The notes beneath the pieces are model-generated. The model ran no database searches, was not told the origin of the DNA, and saw only the letters and a list, made by a program, of their open reading frames with translations. Made by a program: the position numbers and the translations under genes. This document shows positions 54,785 to 62,375 of a stretch of 64,000 nucleotides of DNA, piece after piece. The first letter of the stretch is position 1. Each line of letters opens with the position of its first letter. This DNA comes from Lacinutrix himadriensis (GTDB taxonomy: Bacteria > Bacteroidota > Bacteroidia > Flavobacteriales > Flavobacteriaceae), in NCBI RefSeq assembly GCF_001418105.1, contig NZ_LIQI01000012.1, positions 1 to 64,000 of the forward strand. Reading direction: 5' to 3'.

Positions 54785-55336
54785 TTATTCCTCAAGTGTG
54801 ATAATACCATCTATTTCTAGAACTTGTGCTTGTTTAAATTCGGAATCGGAATCAAACCCTTTTCCATTTATTAGATCTCTACCTTGTCTAAAGGTTACTG
54901 GTTTGTTTGTAAATAACCATTCTTTAGTTTGATCATAGTACAATTGCTCGGCAAATAAGGTGTCTTTTTTATGCGAAGTCACCACCACATTACCACGTAA
55001 ATCTATAAGGTTTGTTTCTTTATACGAAATAGCATAATCTGCGATTACAGTACTTTTTTGATTTAAATCATCATACATGTGTAAGATAACACCATCTGGA
55101 AACTCATTATATCCAAAATCTCTGTTAGTAAAATCTAGCATTTTCGGACTAATAAGATTTGCTGTTACTCTACCTGAATCTGTATACTTTAGGTTTATAT
55201 CTTCAGCAACACCAATAGGTTGGTTTTCTGAAACACCTATCTTTTGCACCTCGTTAAAGTTACTTTTACATGAAAAAAGCATAGCCACAGTAAAAACTGT
55301 GGCTATGCTTTTTATATATAAACTCTTGTTTTGCAT
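54785..55336 (-). CDS. lptC: LPS export protein LptC, lipoprotein form
   Basis: 183 residues. The lipoprotein signal is IKSIATVFTVAMLFSC with the lipidated Cys at about residue 23; the rest is the LptC beta-jellyroll (for example VTANLISPKMLDF, VILHMYDD, DYAISYKETNLIDLRGNVVV, DTLFAEQLYYDQ, FTNKPVTFRQG). LptC carries lipopolysaccharide from the LptBFG extractor to LptA. In Bacteroidota it is a lipoprotein. The start ATG overlaps the upstream stop (TAATG). Codons 8-21, which encode the signal core, form a perfect terminator-like hairpin on the coding strand. Confidence 0.92.
   Translation of the reverse strand: MQNKSLYIKSIATVFTVAMLFSCKSNFNEVQKIGVSENQPIGVAEDINLKYTDSGRVTANLISPKMLDFTNRDFGYNEFPDGVILHMYDDLNQKSTVIADYAISYKETNLIDLRGNVVVTSHKKDTLFAEQLYYDQTKEWLFTNKPVTFRQGRDLINGKGFDSDSEFKQAQVLEIDGIITLEE
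55274..55313 (-). terminator. Perfect 18-bp hairpin with U-tract inside the lptC signal sequence
   Basis: Minus strand: AAAAAGCATAGCCACAGT, a TTTT loop, the exact complement ACTGTGGCTATGCTTTTT, then a further T and C. It has the form of an intrinsic terminator or attenuator but lies within the lptC coding region. Stem and loop positions are read directly; function is untested. Confidence 0.6.
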
Positions 55337-56667
55337 TATATTTTTGGTACGGTTACACTTCTACCAATCCAACATCCAATACTAATAGTTTGTCCTGATT
55401 TTCCTGAAGAGAAAATCTCTGACTTACTTGGTGCTTTAGCTTCGTAGTTAGCAGCTAAACTAGAGCTACCAGCTTTTCTTGCTTCTGCAGCAGCCAACCA
55501 GAATACGGCTCTTTTGTTAAAGTTTGTATCTCCACAACTGTTTGCACTAGCTGCATACATTCTAGCAATCTGATCGTATGGTTTTTTATCTGATGGGTTA
55601 GCAGCTAAAGATTTCATAAAGAATTCTCTTGCTTTCCCGTAGCTACCTTTTTGTTTAAAGTCTCTAGCTATTGTATTGTATAACTTAGCTTTTCTAAAAG
55701 GATCTGTTTCTAAACGTAACGTTTGATCAAAGTATTGTTGCTCTCCTGTTATTAAGTATAAGTAATATGATGTTTTTGCGTTTGGTTCAATGCTGTTTTT
55801 TTGTTTTACAACTTTAACAAACATTGGATCTTCTTTACATCCTTTTTCATATAACTTGTTCATTGCTCTTTGTAACCAAACACCATCATTCTTGTTTTCT
55901 TCGTAATCTTTTTGGTATAAAGGAATCAAGTTTTCACAGTTTGCTCTATCTCCTAATTTAGCATCTACACTACCAGCAATTTGATCGAACACTCTTAAGT
56001 AACCTTCGTATTGTCTTTTATATTGCCCATCTTTTTTAGTTAAAGGAGTTCCTGCTTCTTCTTTAGCAATAAGTTTATTAAGACCATCAGAGTTTTTCTC
56101 TATTTCTGTATCCATTTTATCTACAACATCATCATATTTATTAAATAGATCTTGTGCAGATTTTTTTCCACTATCATATAAATCTACCATTAAAGAAAAA
56201 TAGATGTATAATGCTTTAGGGTTTCTAAAGTTTTTTAAATCTGTAGTATATGCTTTATCAAATGCATCATATATTTGCTCATCACTTAAACCTAATTCGG
56301 TTTTGTAATCATACATTAATTGTGCTTTATCTGATAAAAGATCACCAACTTTCGTTTTACTTGGAAAATTTTCTAACTTTTCATCCCAAAGTTTTAAAAG
56401 ATCATTGATATAAGCAACTTTTTCAGCTCCTGTAGAATTCTCGATTTTATGATTTAATATTTTCTCACCATCTACTGGTATTGCGTTATTAAATTTAGGG
56501 TATTTTGTACGCACTTCCATCCAAGGTTCGTAAGCTGCATCAAAATTTCCTGCTTTCACATATTCGTGAAAGATAGAAAGCTTAGTCATTGCTTCTTCGT
56601 TTACTTGAGAGTGACCAAAGCCTAGTCCTAAAAATAGTATCGCTAATAGTGTAATTTTCGTTTTCAT
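55336..56667 (-). CDS. Tetratricopeptide-repeat periplasmic protein
   Basis: 443 residues from the ATG at 56667; a start nine codons upstream would spoil the signal peptide MKTKITLLAILFLGLGFGHSQ. After the signal come helical TPR-like repeats, with recognisable units near residues 330-380 (AKLYNTIARDFKQKGSYGKAREFF, SDKKPYDQIARMYAAS) and a Cys-containing C-terminus. Its role is unknown, but it lies between an outer-membrane barrel gene and lptC and may serve envelope assembly. Confidence 0.82.
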   Translation of the reverse strand: MKTKITLLAILFLGLGFGHSQVNEEAMTKLSIFHEYVKAGNFDAAYEPWMEVRTKYPKFNNAIPVDGEKILNHKIENSTGAEKVAYINDLLKLWDEKLENFPSKTKVGDLLSDKAQLMYDYKTELGLSDEQIYDAFDKAYTTDLKNFRNPKALYIYFSLMVDLYDSGKKSAQDLFNKYDDVVDKMDTEIEKNSDGLNKLIAKEEAGTPLTKKDGQYKRQYEGYLRVFDQIAGSVDAKLGDRANCENLIPLYQKDYEENKNDGVWLQRAMNKLYEKGCKEDPMFVKVVKQKNSIEPNAKTSYYLYLITGEQQYFDQTLRLETDPFRKAKLYNTIARDFKQKGSYGKAREFFMKSLAANPSDKKPYDQIARMYAASANSCGDTNFNKRAVFWLAAAEARKAGSSSLAANYEAKAPSKSEIFSSGKSGQTISIGCWIGRSVTVPKI

Positions 56668-56686
56668 CTTCTTAATGTTTTTGGTG

Positions 56687-57997
56687 TTAATCATATTTAC
56701 TTTTTTGGAACCATCTATCGTTCAAAGATAAACTTAATTGGAAATTAATAAAATTCTCTTGAATTAAATTTTTGTTAGTTGTTCCACGCTTACCAACTTC
56801 AAAACCTAAGTTTGCATTAGAGAATATATTGTTGCCAACTGGTAACCCTACTCCAAAAGATATGCCAAACTCATCTATGGACTCTCCATTTACAACTAAT
56901 CCTGTTTTTTCGGTTCTAAATCCAGCACGATAAACCACTCGTTTTAAATAAGATCTGTAAGAATTATAATCGGGAATATAAAAACCACCAAAAGAAAACG
57001 TATTCCCGTTTTCGTAAGTTGTTTCTGTATTTGCGGAAGCATAAAGTGCGTTACCAAACTTGCTAGTTTCTTGAAAAACGCTTTCTACACCTACAAACCA
57101 TTTTCTTGCTTCACCAATACCTACACCAAAAGAAAAGGTAGCTGGCAATGTTAATGTGGTTTCTTTTAATCCTTTTTCTTTTAAATTTGATTCTAGCGTA
57201 TTTATAACAAACTCTTGTTCTGAAGTAGGATTAATATTAACGGTATTAATAGATCTTTCGTTTTTAGATTTTAAATTACTTTCAGGAGAAAAGGTTACTC
57301 CAGAAGTTAATTCTAATTTATTATTTAATTTCGTTTTATAAGTAGCACCAATATTATAGCTTAAACCACTTAAGTCTGATCTATTATCTTCTCTAGTTTG
57401 GTATTGTACTAATTCGCCATCATTGTACACATACTCGATAGTGCTTCCTTCGATGTTTCCAAAATTATACTGTGCATCTACACCAACACTTAAACCAGGA
57501 GTTAATTGATATCCTGCAGATAGGTACGTTCTATTAACACCACCATCTCCTTTGTATTTATTGGTAATTCCATCATCACTATAGTTTTCTAACTTATATC
57601 CTACAGAAGTATAAGGCATTAAACCTACACCAATTCCTAATTTCCCTAAAGGAAACGAAACCGCTAAATAATCGAAAGTAGAAGAGGATGTACGATCGCT
57701 ATTAGATTCACTTTCTAATTTTATAGAGGTGTGACCTCCACCAACAGAAAACGTCATGGGTCTACCTTCATTATTATACATCTCGATATTCTCACCTCCA
57801 TAAGACGCAGGGTTTCTTAGGTTAACATGTATACTATCTGTATATATACTAAGTCCTCCCATACTTCTATTTTCTACTGTTCCTTTAAATTTAAGGCTAC
57901 CAATTCCATAAAACGAATATGGTGAAGAAGTACCTTCTTGAGCGAAACTTTGAATTGCAAAAAGAGCAATAAAAACTATAACCAGTTTTTTTATCAT
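56687..57997 (-). CDS. Outer-membrane beta-barrel protein (FadL/OMPP1-like)
   Basis: 436 residues with a signal peptide (MIKKLVIVFIALFAIQSFAQ) and alternating hydrophobic strands through to the C-terminus, which ends LSLSLNDRWFQKSKYD. The start EGTSSPYSFYGIGSLKFKG with RSMGGLSI resembles hydrocarbon/fatty-acid-type channel proteins and PorV-like barrels of Bacteroidota. Substrate unknown. It lies 19 nt before the TPR gene in the same direction. Confidence 0.82.
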   Translation of the reverse strand: MIKKLVIVFIALFAIQSFAQEGTSSPYSFYGIGSLKFKGTVENRSMGGLSIYTDSIHVNLRNPASYGGENIEMYNNEGRPMTFSVGGGHTSIKLESESNSDRTSSSTFDYLAVSFPLGKLGIGVGLMPYTSVGYKLENYSDDGITNKYKGDGGVNRTYLSAGYQLTPGLSVGVDAQYNFGNIEGSTIEYVYNDGELVQYQTREDNRSDLSGLSYNIGATYKTKLNNKLELTSGVTFSPESNLKSKNERSINTVNINPTSEQEFVINTLESNLKEKGLKETTLTLPATFSFGVGIGEARKWFVGVESVFQETSKFGNALYASANTETTYENGNTFSFGGFYIPDYNSYRSYLKRVVYRAGFRTEKTGLVVNGESIDEFGISFGVGLPVGNNIFSNANLGFEVGKRGTTNKNLIQENFINFQLSLSLNDRWFQKSKYD

Positions 57998-58725
57998 TAG
58001 TGTGTATTATATTGTAAAATAAAATTTAATCCCTCTAAAAGGAAATTTGAGTTGGCAAATATGCTACTTTTTAATTGTTTAGACAAAAATTTAGCGTCTC
58101 CTCCTGTTAAAATAATTGTTAAATCGGGGTATTTCACCTTATATTCTTGAATTGCTCCATCCATTTCGAGTAAAACACCTTGAACAACACCAGAATGCAT
58201 CGAGGTCGCCGTAGCGTTTCCAATAATATTTTTTGGCATCTCTGTATCTAACAACGGTAAATTTGCAGTAAAATGATTTAAAGCTTTATAACGCATTCTT
58301 ATTCCTGGAGATATTGCACCTCCTAAGTATTCATTTTTATCCGTAATAAAATCGAAAGTAATACAAGTTCCTGCATCAATGATTAAAACATTTTTATCTG
58401 GAAATTGTTGTACAGAACCACTAACTAAAGCAATTCTATCTATCCCTAAAGTTTTTGGTGTGCTGTATAAATTTGTAAAAGGAATACTTGTTTCATGATT
58501 TAAGACAAGAACATCATAATATTTTTGAATATAAGCAACATCTGCTTTTCTTAATTTTCCAACGGAAGAAAAAATAGCTTTTTTAATATTTTTATATTCT
58601 TTTCTTATATTTCTTAATGTTTTTGAAACTTCATCATTTTTCACCTTACAGCTGTAAATTAGCTTATCTTCCTGAAAAACAGCGATTTTAACAAAAGAAT
58701 TTCCAACATCAATAATTAAGTTCAT
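57997..58725 (-). CDS. coaX: Type III pantothenate kinase
   Basis: First step of coenzyme A synthesis; the CoaX type does not use a classical kinase fold and needs a monovalent cation. 242 residues with the ASKHA-fold phosphate motifs IDVGNSFVKIAVF at the start, IIDAGTCITFDF (about 116), GGAISPGI and ILTGGDAKFL near the C-terminus. The gene overlaps the barrel gene by 1 nt and heads the envelope run. Confidence 0.96.
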   Translation of the reverse strand: MNLIIDVGNSFVKIAVFQEDKLIYSCKVKNDEVSKTLRNIRKEYKNIKKAIFSSVGKLRKADVAYIQKYYDVLVLNHETSIPFTNLYSTPKTLGIDRIALVSGSVQQFPDKNVLIIDAGTCITFDFITDKNEYLGGAISPGIRMRYKALNHFTANLPLLDTEMPKNIIGNATATSMHSGVVQGVLLEMDGAIQEYKVKYPDLTIILTGGDAKFLSKQLKSSIFANSNFLLEGLNFILQYNTH

Positions 58726-58854
58726 ATTTTTTTCTTAAAACATCAAATTTACAAAATGTGTTATAAAATATATTCTAAATTCCACTTAAATAATTACTTA
58801 TAGCTCTATTTTGGATTGCAATAAAAAAAATATAAAAAGTTTTCCAAATTTTTC

Positions 58855-58885
58855 TTTGTGAATACCAAAAAGGTATATATATTTG
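58855..58885 (+). promoter_or_regulatory. Promoter of tRNA-Phe
   Basis: TTTG at 58855-58858, a 19-nt spacer and TATATTTG at 58878-58885: a textbook Bacteroidota promoter, 21 nt before the tRNA. Confidence 0.8.
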
Positions 58886-58906
58886 CACTCGCAATTTTAT
58901 GCTACT

Positions 58907-58982
58907 GGTGCCTTAGCTCAGTTGGTAGAGCAATGGACTGAAAATCCATGTGTCCCTGGTTCGATTCCTGGAGGCACCACCA
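58907..58982 (+). tRNA. tRNA-Phe(GAA)
   Basis: Acceptor stem GGTGCCT/AGGCACC, anticodon arm ATGGA-CTGAAAA-TCCAT giving anticodon GAA, T-loop GGTTCGATTCC. Discriminator A at 58979 is followed by an encoded CCA. Confidence 0.97.
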
Positions 58983-58983
58983 A

Positions 58984-59015
58984 AAAAAACCCGATTCATT
59001 TGAATCGGGTTTTTT
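58984..59015 (+). terminator. Intrinsic terminator of tRNA-Phe
   Basis: AAAAAACCCGATTCA pairs perfectly with TGAATCGGGTTTTTT around a 2-nt loop (15 bp in all, T-run included), starting right after the tRNA. Confidence 0.9.
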
Positions 59016-59290
59016 GGTTTTTATAATGACTATTAATAAACAAGCAACTTTACAGCTACTCAATTCTCTTTAATAAATCTTATCGTTTTTTTTAAATAGA
59101 TTGTTTTTTATGTCCACTACTACAAACCACCACTTAACCTATTGATGTGTAACACCAGATGTCCTTCTTTATTTTTTTTAAAATAAAGATTAACACCAAG
59201 CGCAACTTACAAGTAAGCCTGATTTCATTTAATAAATAAAACCACTAATACATAGCATCTATTTTACTAGAGCTTCTTTTAGCGGTTCTT
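59016..59290. other. Gene-free spacer between tRNA-Phe and the regulatory operon
   Basis: No ORF with coding character and no clear RNA structure; low-complexity T-rich stretches near 59170-59190. I see nothing supportable here. Confidence 0.4.
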
Positions 59291-59470
59291 TTAATTCATT
59301 TTCATATTAACATCCTCTGCTTCTGAATCGAATTTATTAAGGTAGGGTCTAAACTCTACTAAACCGTTTTCAAAATCAATGGTTGTTGGTGATTTACTAA
59401 TAGAGTCTACACAAGAATTTTCTGTGTTCATCTTTTCAAAATCTTGAGAATTTATTGGTTGAGATAACAT
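59291..59470 (-). CDS. Small acidic hypothetical protein at the end of the sensor operon
   Basis: 59 residues, starting MLSQPINSQDFEKMNTEN and ending AEDVNMKMN. It is acidic, predicted soluble, and contains two aromatic spots (FENGLVEFRPYL). It lies 48 nt after the sensor-kinase stop in the same direction, so it may be the last gene of that operon. I do not recognise it; coding status rests on composition and position only. Confidence 0.45.
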   Translation of the reverse strand: MLSQPINSQDFEKMNTENSCVDSISKSPTTIDFENGLVEFRPYLNKFDSEAEDVNMKMN

Positions 59471-59518
59471 ATCTTATTTATTTTAGTCCATTTATTATAT
59501 ACATCAATTACTTCTTCG

Positions 59519-61363
59519 TTATGCAATCACAGGTAAAACTACCTTAAAGATAGAGCCGCTTTTAACGCTACTTTCTACCGTTATTTTTCCATTTAAGTCA
59601 TCTACTGCATTTTTAACAATATAAAGTCCTAGACCATGTCCTGGTTCTTCATATTTGTTAGCTCTATAATACAAATCAAAAATTTTATTAATATTATTTT
59701 TATAAATACCAACGCCATTATCTTCAATATTAATCACAGCTCCACCTGAAGATGTTTTTACTTTAATATTTACAAAAGATTTCATTTTTTCTTTTTGATC
59801 TCTAGAGTATTTTACAGCATTATTAATTAAATTCTGAAGAATAGAATCTATCATTTCTGAATTGGAGTTAAATCCAAAATCATCTACAACATCCACATGA
59901 AACTTTATGTTCTTAAACTTATTAGCACCATTTAGAGATACTAGCGTGTTCTTAATAGCTTCAGAAAAATTAATTTTTTTTATTTCCTTTTTCTTAACCT
60001 TAACTTTAGAAACTTGAGAAAGGTTTTCCGACAGTTCCTTTCCGTTTTTTATAATAGGATCTAACATTCCTATTAAAAGAGCTAATCGATCCTCGTCTGG
60101 CTCTTCTTTTAGCAAATCAAGCGCTTCCTCTATAGAAGATATTGGCGCTTTGATATCTTGAGCAGAACGCGATAAAAACAACTCTAACTCTTCTGTTTTC
60201 CTTTTTAGTTTATTTTCTAGAGATTTACGATGTGTTATTTCAACCATCATTGCGCAATAAAAATCATTTTCACCTACACTACCATTGCTTAAGGCAAACT
60301 CTACAGGAAATTGCTCTCCGTTTTTACGCAAACAACACATTTCTACAATTTCAACATTCTGCTTGTTCTTTATTTGCTGTACTGCTCTTAATAATTCTTT
60401 AATATTACCATTTCTGTATTTTTTAGACATTAAAACAGTTAATGACCTACCAATTATTTCTTTCTCTGTATACCCAAAAGTAGCCTCTGCGCCTTTATTC
60501 CATTCTGTAACATTACCTTTATCATTTGTTACTACAATTACCCCAACATTAATAGACTTATAGATTGTTCTAAATTTAGCCTCACTATTGATAAGCTTTT
60601 CACTAACTCCTTTAAACTTTGTGATTTCGTGCAAGGCAATGGTTGAAGAAACAATTGCACCCAAATTGTCATAATTAGGAGCGACTACTGCAGAAAAGAA
60701 TATTTTTTTTCCATTAGAATCGAAATCATATAACTCAAACTTGTGGGTTAATTTATCGGTAAAGACTTTATCAACATTCTTTTTAAAGGATTCGAAATTT
60801 ACCGGAATAAAATAATCATAGATGTACGTATTAATTAATTCACCAATTTCTTTATCACAAAAAGATTTATTTGCATTTAAAATTTTACCATGCCTTGAAA
60901 TAGTGAACGCATGAAAAGGCATTTCTTGTAAAAAACTCTCATTAACCAACTGACGCTGTAAAAGCGCTTCATTATCTTCATAATATCTTGTAACATCCTT
61001 ATAAACAGATAAATATTTTAAAGCCTTTTCTGCGTTATTTCTTATTGGTATAATGGTTGTATCTAACCAAAACATTTTCCCTGTAGCAGATATATCTTTT
61101 AAAATCCCACTCCACTTATTCCCCATTCTAATAGTTCTCCATAAGTTTTTATATTTTTTTTCTGCATGAAGAGGAGATCGTAATAATTGGTGTGTTTCAC
61201 CAATAAGCTTATTGGCATTACATTCTAAAATATCACAAAATGCTTGATTTGCAAATTCAATTCTTCCTAATGAATCTGTTACAGAAACTACAGAGTTTTC
61301 TATAAGATCATTTATTACGTTTTCATTAAAGGTATTAGGTAGTTTATATTTAATTGCTTCCAT
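59519..61363 (-). CDS. Triple-PAS sensor histidine-kinase-like protein lacking the phospho-accepting His
   Basis: 614 residues with no membrane helices. PAS domains lie at about 18-130, 140-250 and 258-380, followed by a short coiled coil and a HisKA-like helix pair. Where active kinases carry His in an H-D-(L/I)-(R/K)-x-P motif, this protein reads SRSAQDIKAPISSI: Gln402 (CAA, 60158-60160) replaces His. The ATPase domain looks intact: N-box SILQNLINNAVKYSRD, G1 IEDNGVGIY, G2 GHGLGLYIVKNA. It may therefore be a pseudokinase, a sensor without autophosphorylation, or an anti-sigma-type kinase of serine/threonine. It overlaps the upstream small gene by 14 nt. Confidence 0.9.
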   Translation of the reverse strand: MEAIKYKLPNTFNENVINDLIENSVVSVTDSLGRIEFANQAFCDILECNANKLIGETHQLLRSPLHAEKKYKNLWRTIRMGNKWSGILKDISATGKMFWLDTTIIPIRNNAEKALKYLSVYKDVTRYYEDNEALLQRQLVNESFLQEMPFHAFTISRHGKILNANKSFCDKEIGELINTYIYDYFIPVNFESFKKNVDKVFTDKLTHKFELYDFDSNGKKIFFSAVVAPNYDNLGAIVSSTIALHEITKFKGVSEKLINSEAKFRTIYKSINVGVIVVTNDKGNVTEWNKGAEATFGYTEKEIIGRSLTVLMSKKYRNGNIKELLRAVQQIKNKQNVEIVEMCCLRKNGEQFPVEFALSNGSVGENDFYCAMMVEITHRKSLENKLKRKTEELELFLSRSAQDIKAPISSIEEALDLLKEEPDEDRLALLIGMLDPIIKNGKELSENLSQVSKVKVKKKEIKKINFSEAIKNTLVSLNGANKFKNIKFHVDVVDDFGFNSNSEMIDSILQNLINNAVKYSRDQKEKMKSFVNIKVKTSSGGAVINIEDNGVGIYKNNINKIFDLYYRANKYEEPGHGLGLYIVKNAVDDLNGKITVESSVKSGSIFKVVLPVIA

Positions 61364-61763
61364 AAAAATTATTTATAGCTTCTACACAATACGCTCTTGC
61401 AGATTCTAGATTATTAAATACACTAAAAGGTGTGCTAGGTTCATAAATTCTTTTATAAGAAGCTACTACTAATTTTATTCCAATAGTATTAAACACATAA
61501 GCTTCAGACATTCTAAGCTTGACTAAGGTTGGTGAATTCGCTAATAAATTAGCAGATTCTCTAGTAAAAGTCCATTGAGAATCTCTTGAATCTATTAAAA
61601 AAGGCATAGGCATACCTTTACATAATTTATCAATTGCACGTATAAACAAGGCTACGCTTTCTGTTTCAAACTTATTTTTAGCATCGTTATTTCTAAACTG
61701 ACAGTAAAGAATACCGCTATCTGTCCAAAATTTTGAATCTCCTATTTTTATTACGTTTCCCAT
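61350..61763 (-). CDS. Small protein of a STAS-like size, paralog B
   Basis: 137 residues starting MGNVIKIGDSKFWTDSGILYCQF, with IDKLCKGMPMPFLIDSRDSQW in the middle and a helical C-terminus (NNLESARAYCVEAI). Beta-alpha alternation and the size suggest a SpoIIAA/STAS-like or related ligand-binding fold, possibly a flavobacterial family of unknown function. It is paralogous to the upstream gene over its whole length (see KFW...IxYC, the central P and the C-terminal F-x-N-x-x-S-A pattern). TAG and ATG are adjacent at 61764/61763, so translation is coupled. Confidence 0.82.
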   Translation of the reverse strand: MGNVIKIGDSKFWTDSGILYCQFRNNDAKNKFETESVALFIRAIDKLCKGMPMPFLIDSRDSQWTFTRESANLLANSPTLVKLRMSEAYVFNTIGIKLVVASYKRIYEPSTPFSVFNNLESARAYCVEAINNFYGSN

Positions 61764-62189
61764 CTAATTAATACAGTTTTTAGAATTAAAAATCGCATAA
61801 TTTTGATCGCTATATTGTATTGCTGAGTTTGAGTTTTTAAAAATTAAGTTTGGCACATTTGAATCACAAAACATGACATAAAAGGAAAGAAGAATTTTTT
61901 GTTTATAGCTTTTTACTAAAAACGCTTTGGATAAGACAGCGCTTTTTATTTTAGAATTATTGGATAAAAATTTAAAAAATTTTATTAAAGCAGAATTATC
62001 AATCTCTTTAAAATTAAATATAATAGGCAAATAAGTGCCATTTGATAATATAGAAATAGATTCTAAAAACGAATCTTCAAAATTATTATTAGAATAATTT
62101 ACATCAGAACCATTATATAACTTACAATAAATAATATTTTGGTCCTCCCAAAATTTAATATTATTGATTAGTATTTCGTTTTTCATCAT
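61764..62189 (-). CDS. Small protein of a STAS-like size, paralog A
   Basis: 141 residues, first gene of the operon. It starts MMKNEILINNIKFWEDQNII and has IYCKLYNG, a central LPIIFNFKEIDN, and IFKNSNSAIQYSDQNYAIF near the end. It shares the layout of paralog B but is strongly diverged and more AT-rich. No enzyme motif is visible. A sigma-54-like promoter ends about 21 nt before its start. I infer a signalling role from the operon only. Confidence 0.8.
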   Translation of the reverse strand: MMKNEILINNIKFWEDQNIIYCKLYNGSDVNYSNNNFEDSFLESISILSNGTYLPIIFNFKEIDNSALIKFFKFLSNNSKIKSAVLSKAFLVKSYKQKILLSFYVMFCDSNVPNLIFKNSNSAIQYSDQNYAIFNSKNCIN

Positions 62190-62209
62190 TGTCTATTTGA
62201 AAAACTAAA

Positions 62210-62225
62210 GTCAATAGGAGTGCCA
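62210..62225 (-). promoter_or_regulatory. Sigma-54-type promoter of the STAS-like/sensor operon
   Basis: Minus strand TGGCAC-TCCTA-TTGA matches the -24/-12 consensus TGGCAC-N5-TTGC in all but the last base, with the exact spacing. It is 20 nt upstream of the first start codon, and the neighbouring gene encodes a sigma-54 activator. Confidence 0.7.
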
Positions 62226-62322
62226 CAATTTATTTTGAAACAAAAAAATAACCATAAACTCCTGTTTTGCAAGTGTTTATGGTTTAAAATAAAATTATCA
62301 AGTGAACAAACAAATCTCGACA

Positions 62323-62373
62323 TACCGTTAATTACAAGGCAAGCAATAGGTAGTCACGGTATTCCGTTACCGT
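62323..62373. promoter_or_regulatory. Candidate enhancer site with TACCGT half-sites
   Basis: TACCGT at 62323-62328, its complement ACGGTA at 62356-62361 and TACCGT at 62368-62373; the last two form a palindrome ACGGTA-N6-TACCGT. It lies 100-160 bp upstream of the sigma-54 promoter, the usual distance for an enhancer-binding-protein site, and just after the activator's stop codon. Confidence 0.5.
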
Positions 62374-62375
62374 TT

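Noticed and set aside
62356-62373. Hairpin after the sigma-54 activator gene as a terminator
   Set aside because: Stem of only 6 bp and no U-tract on the minus strand; a protein-binding palindrome is more likely.
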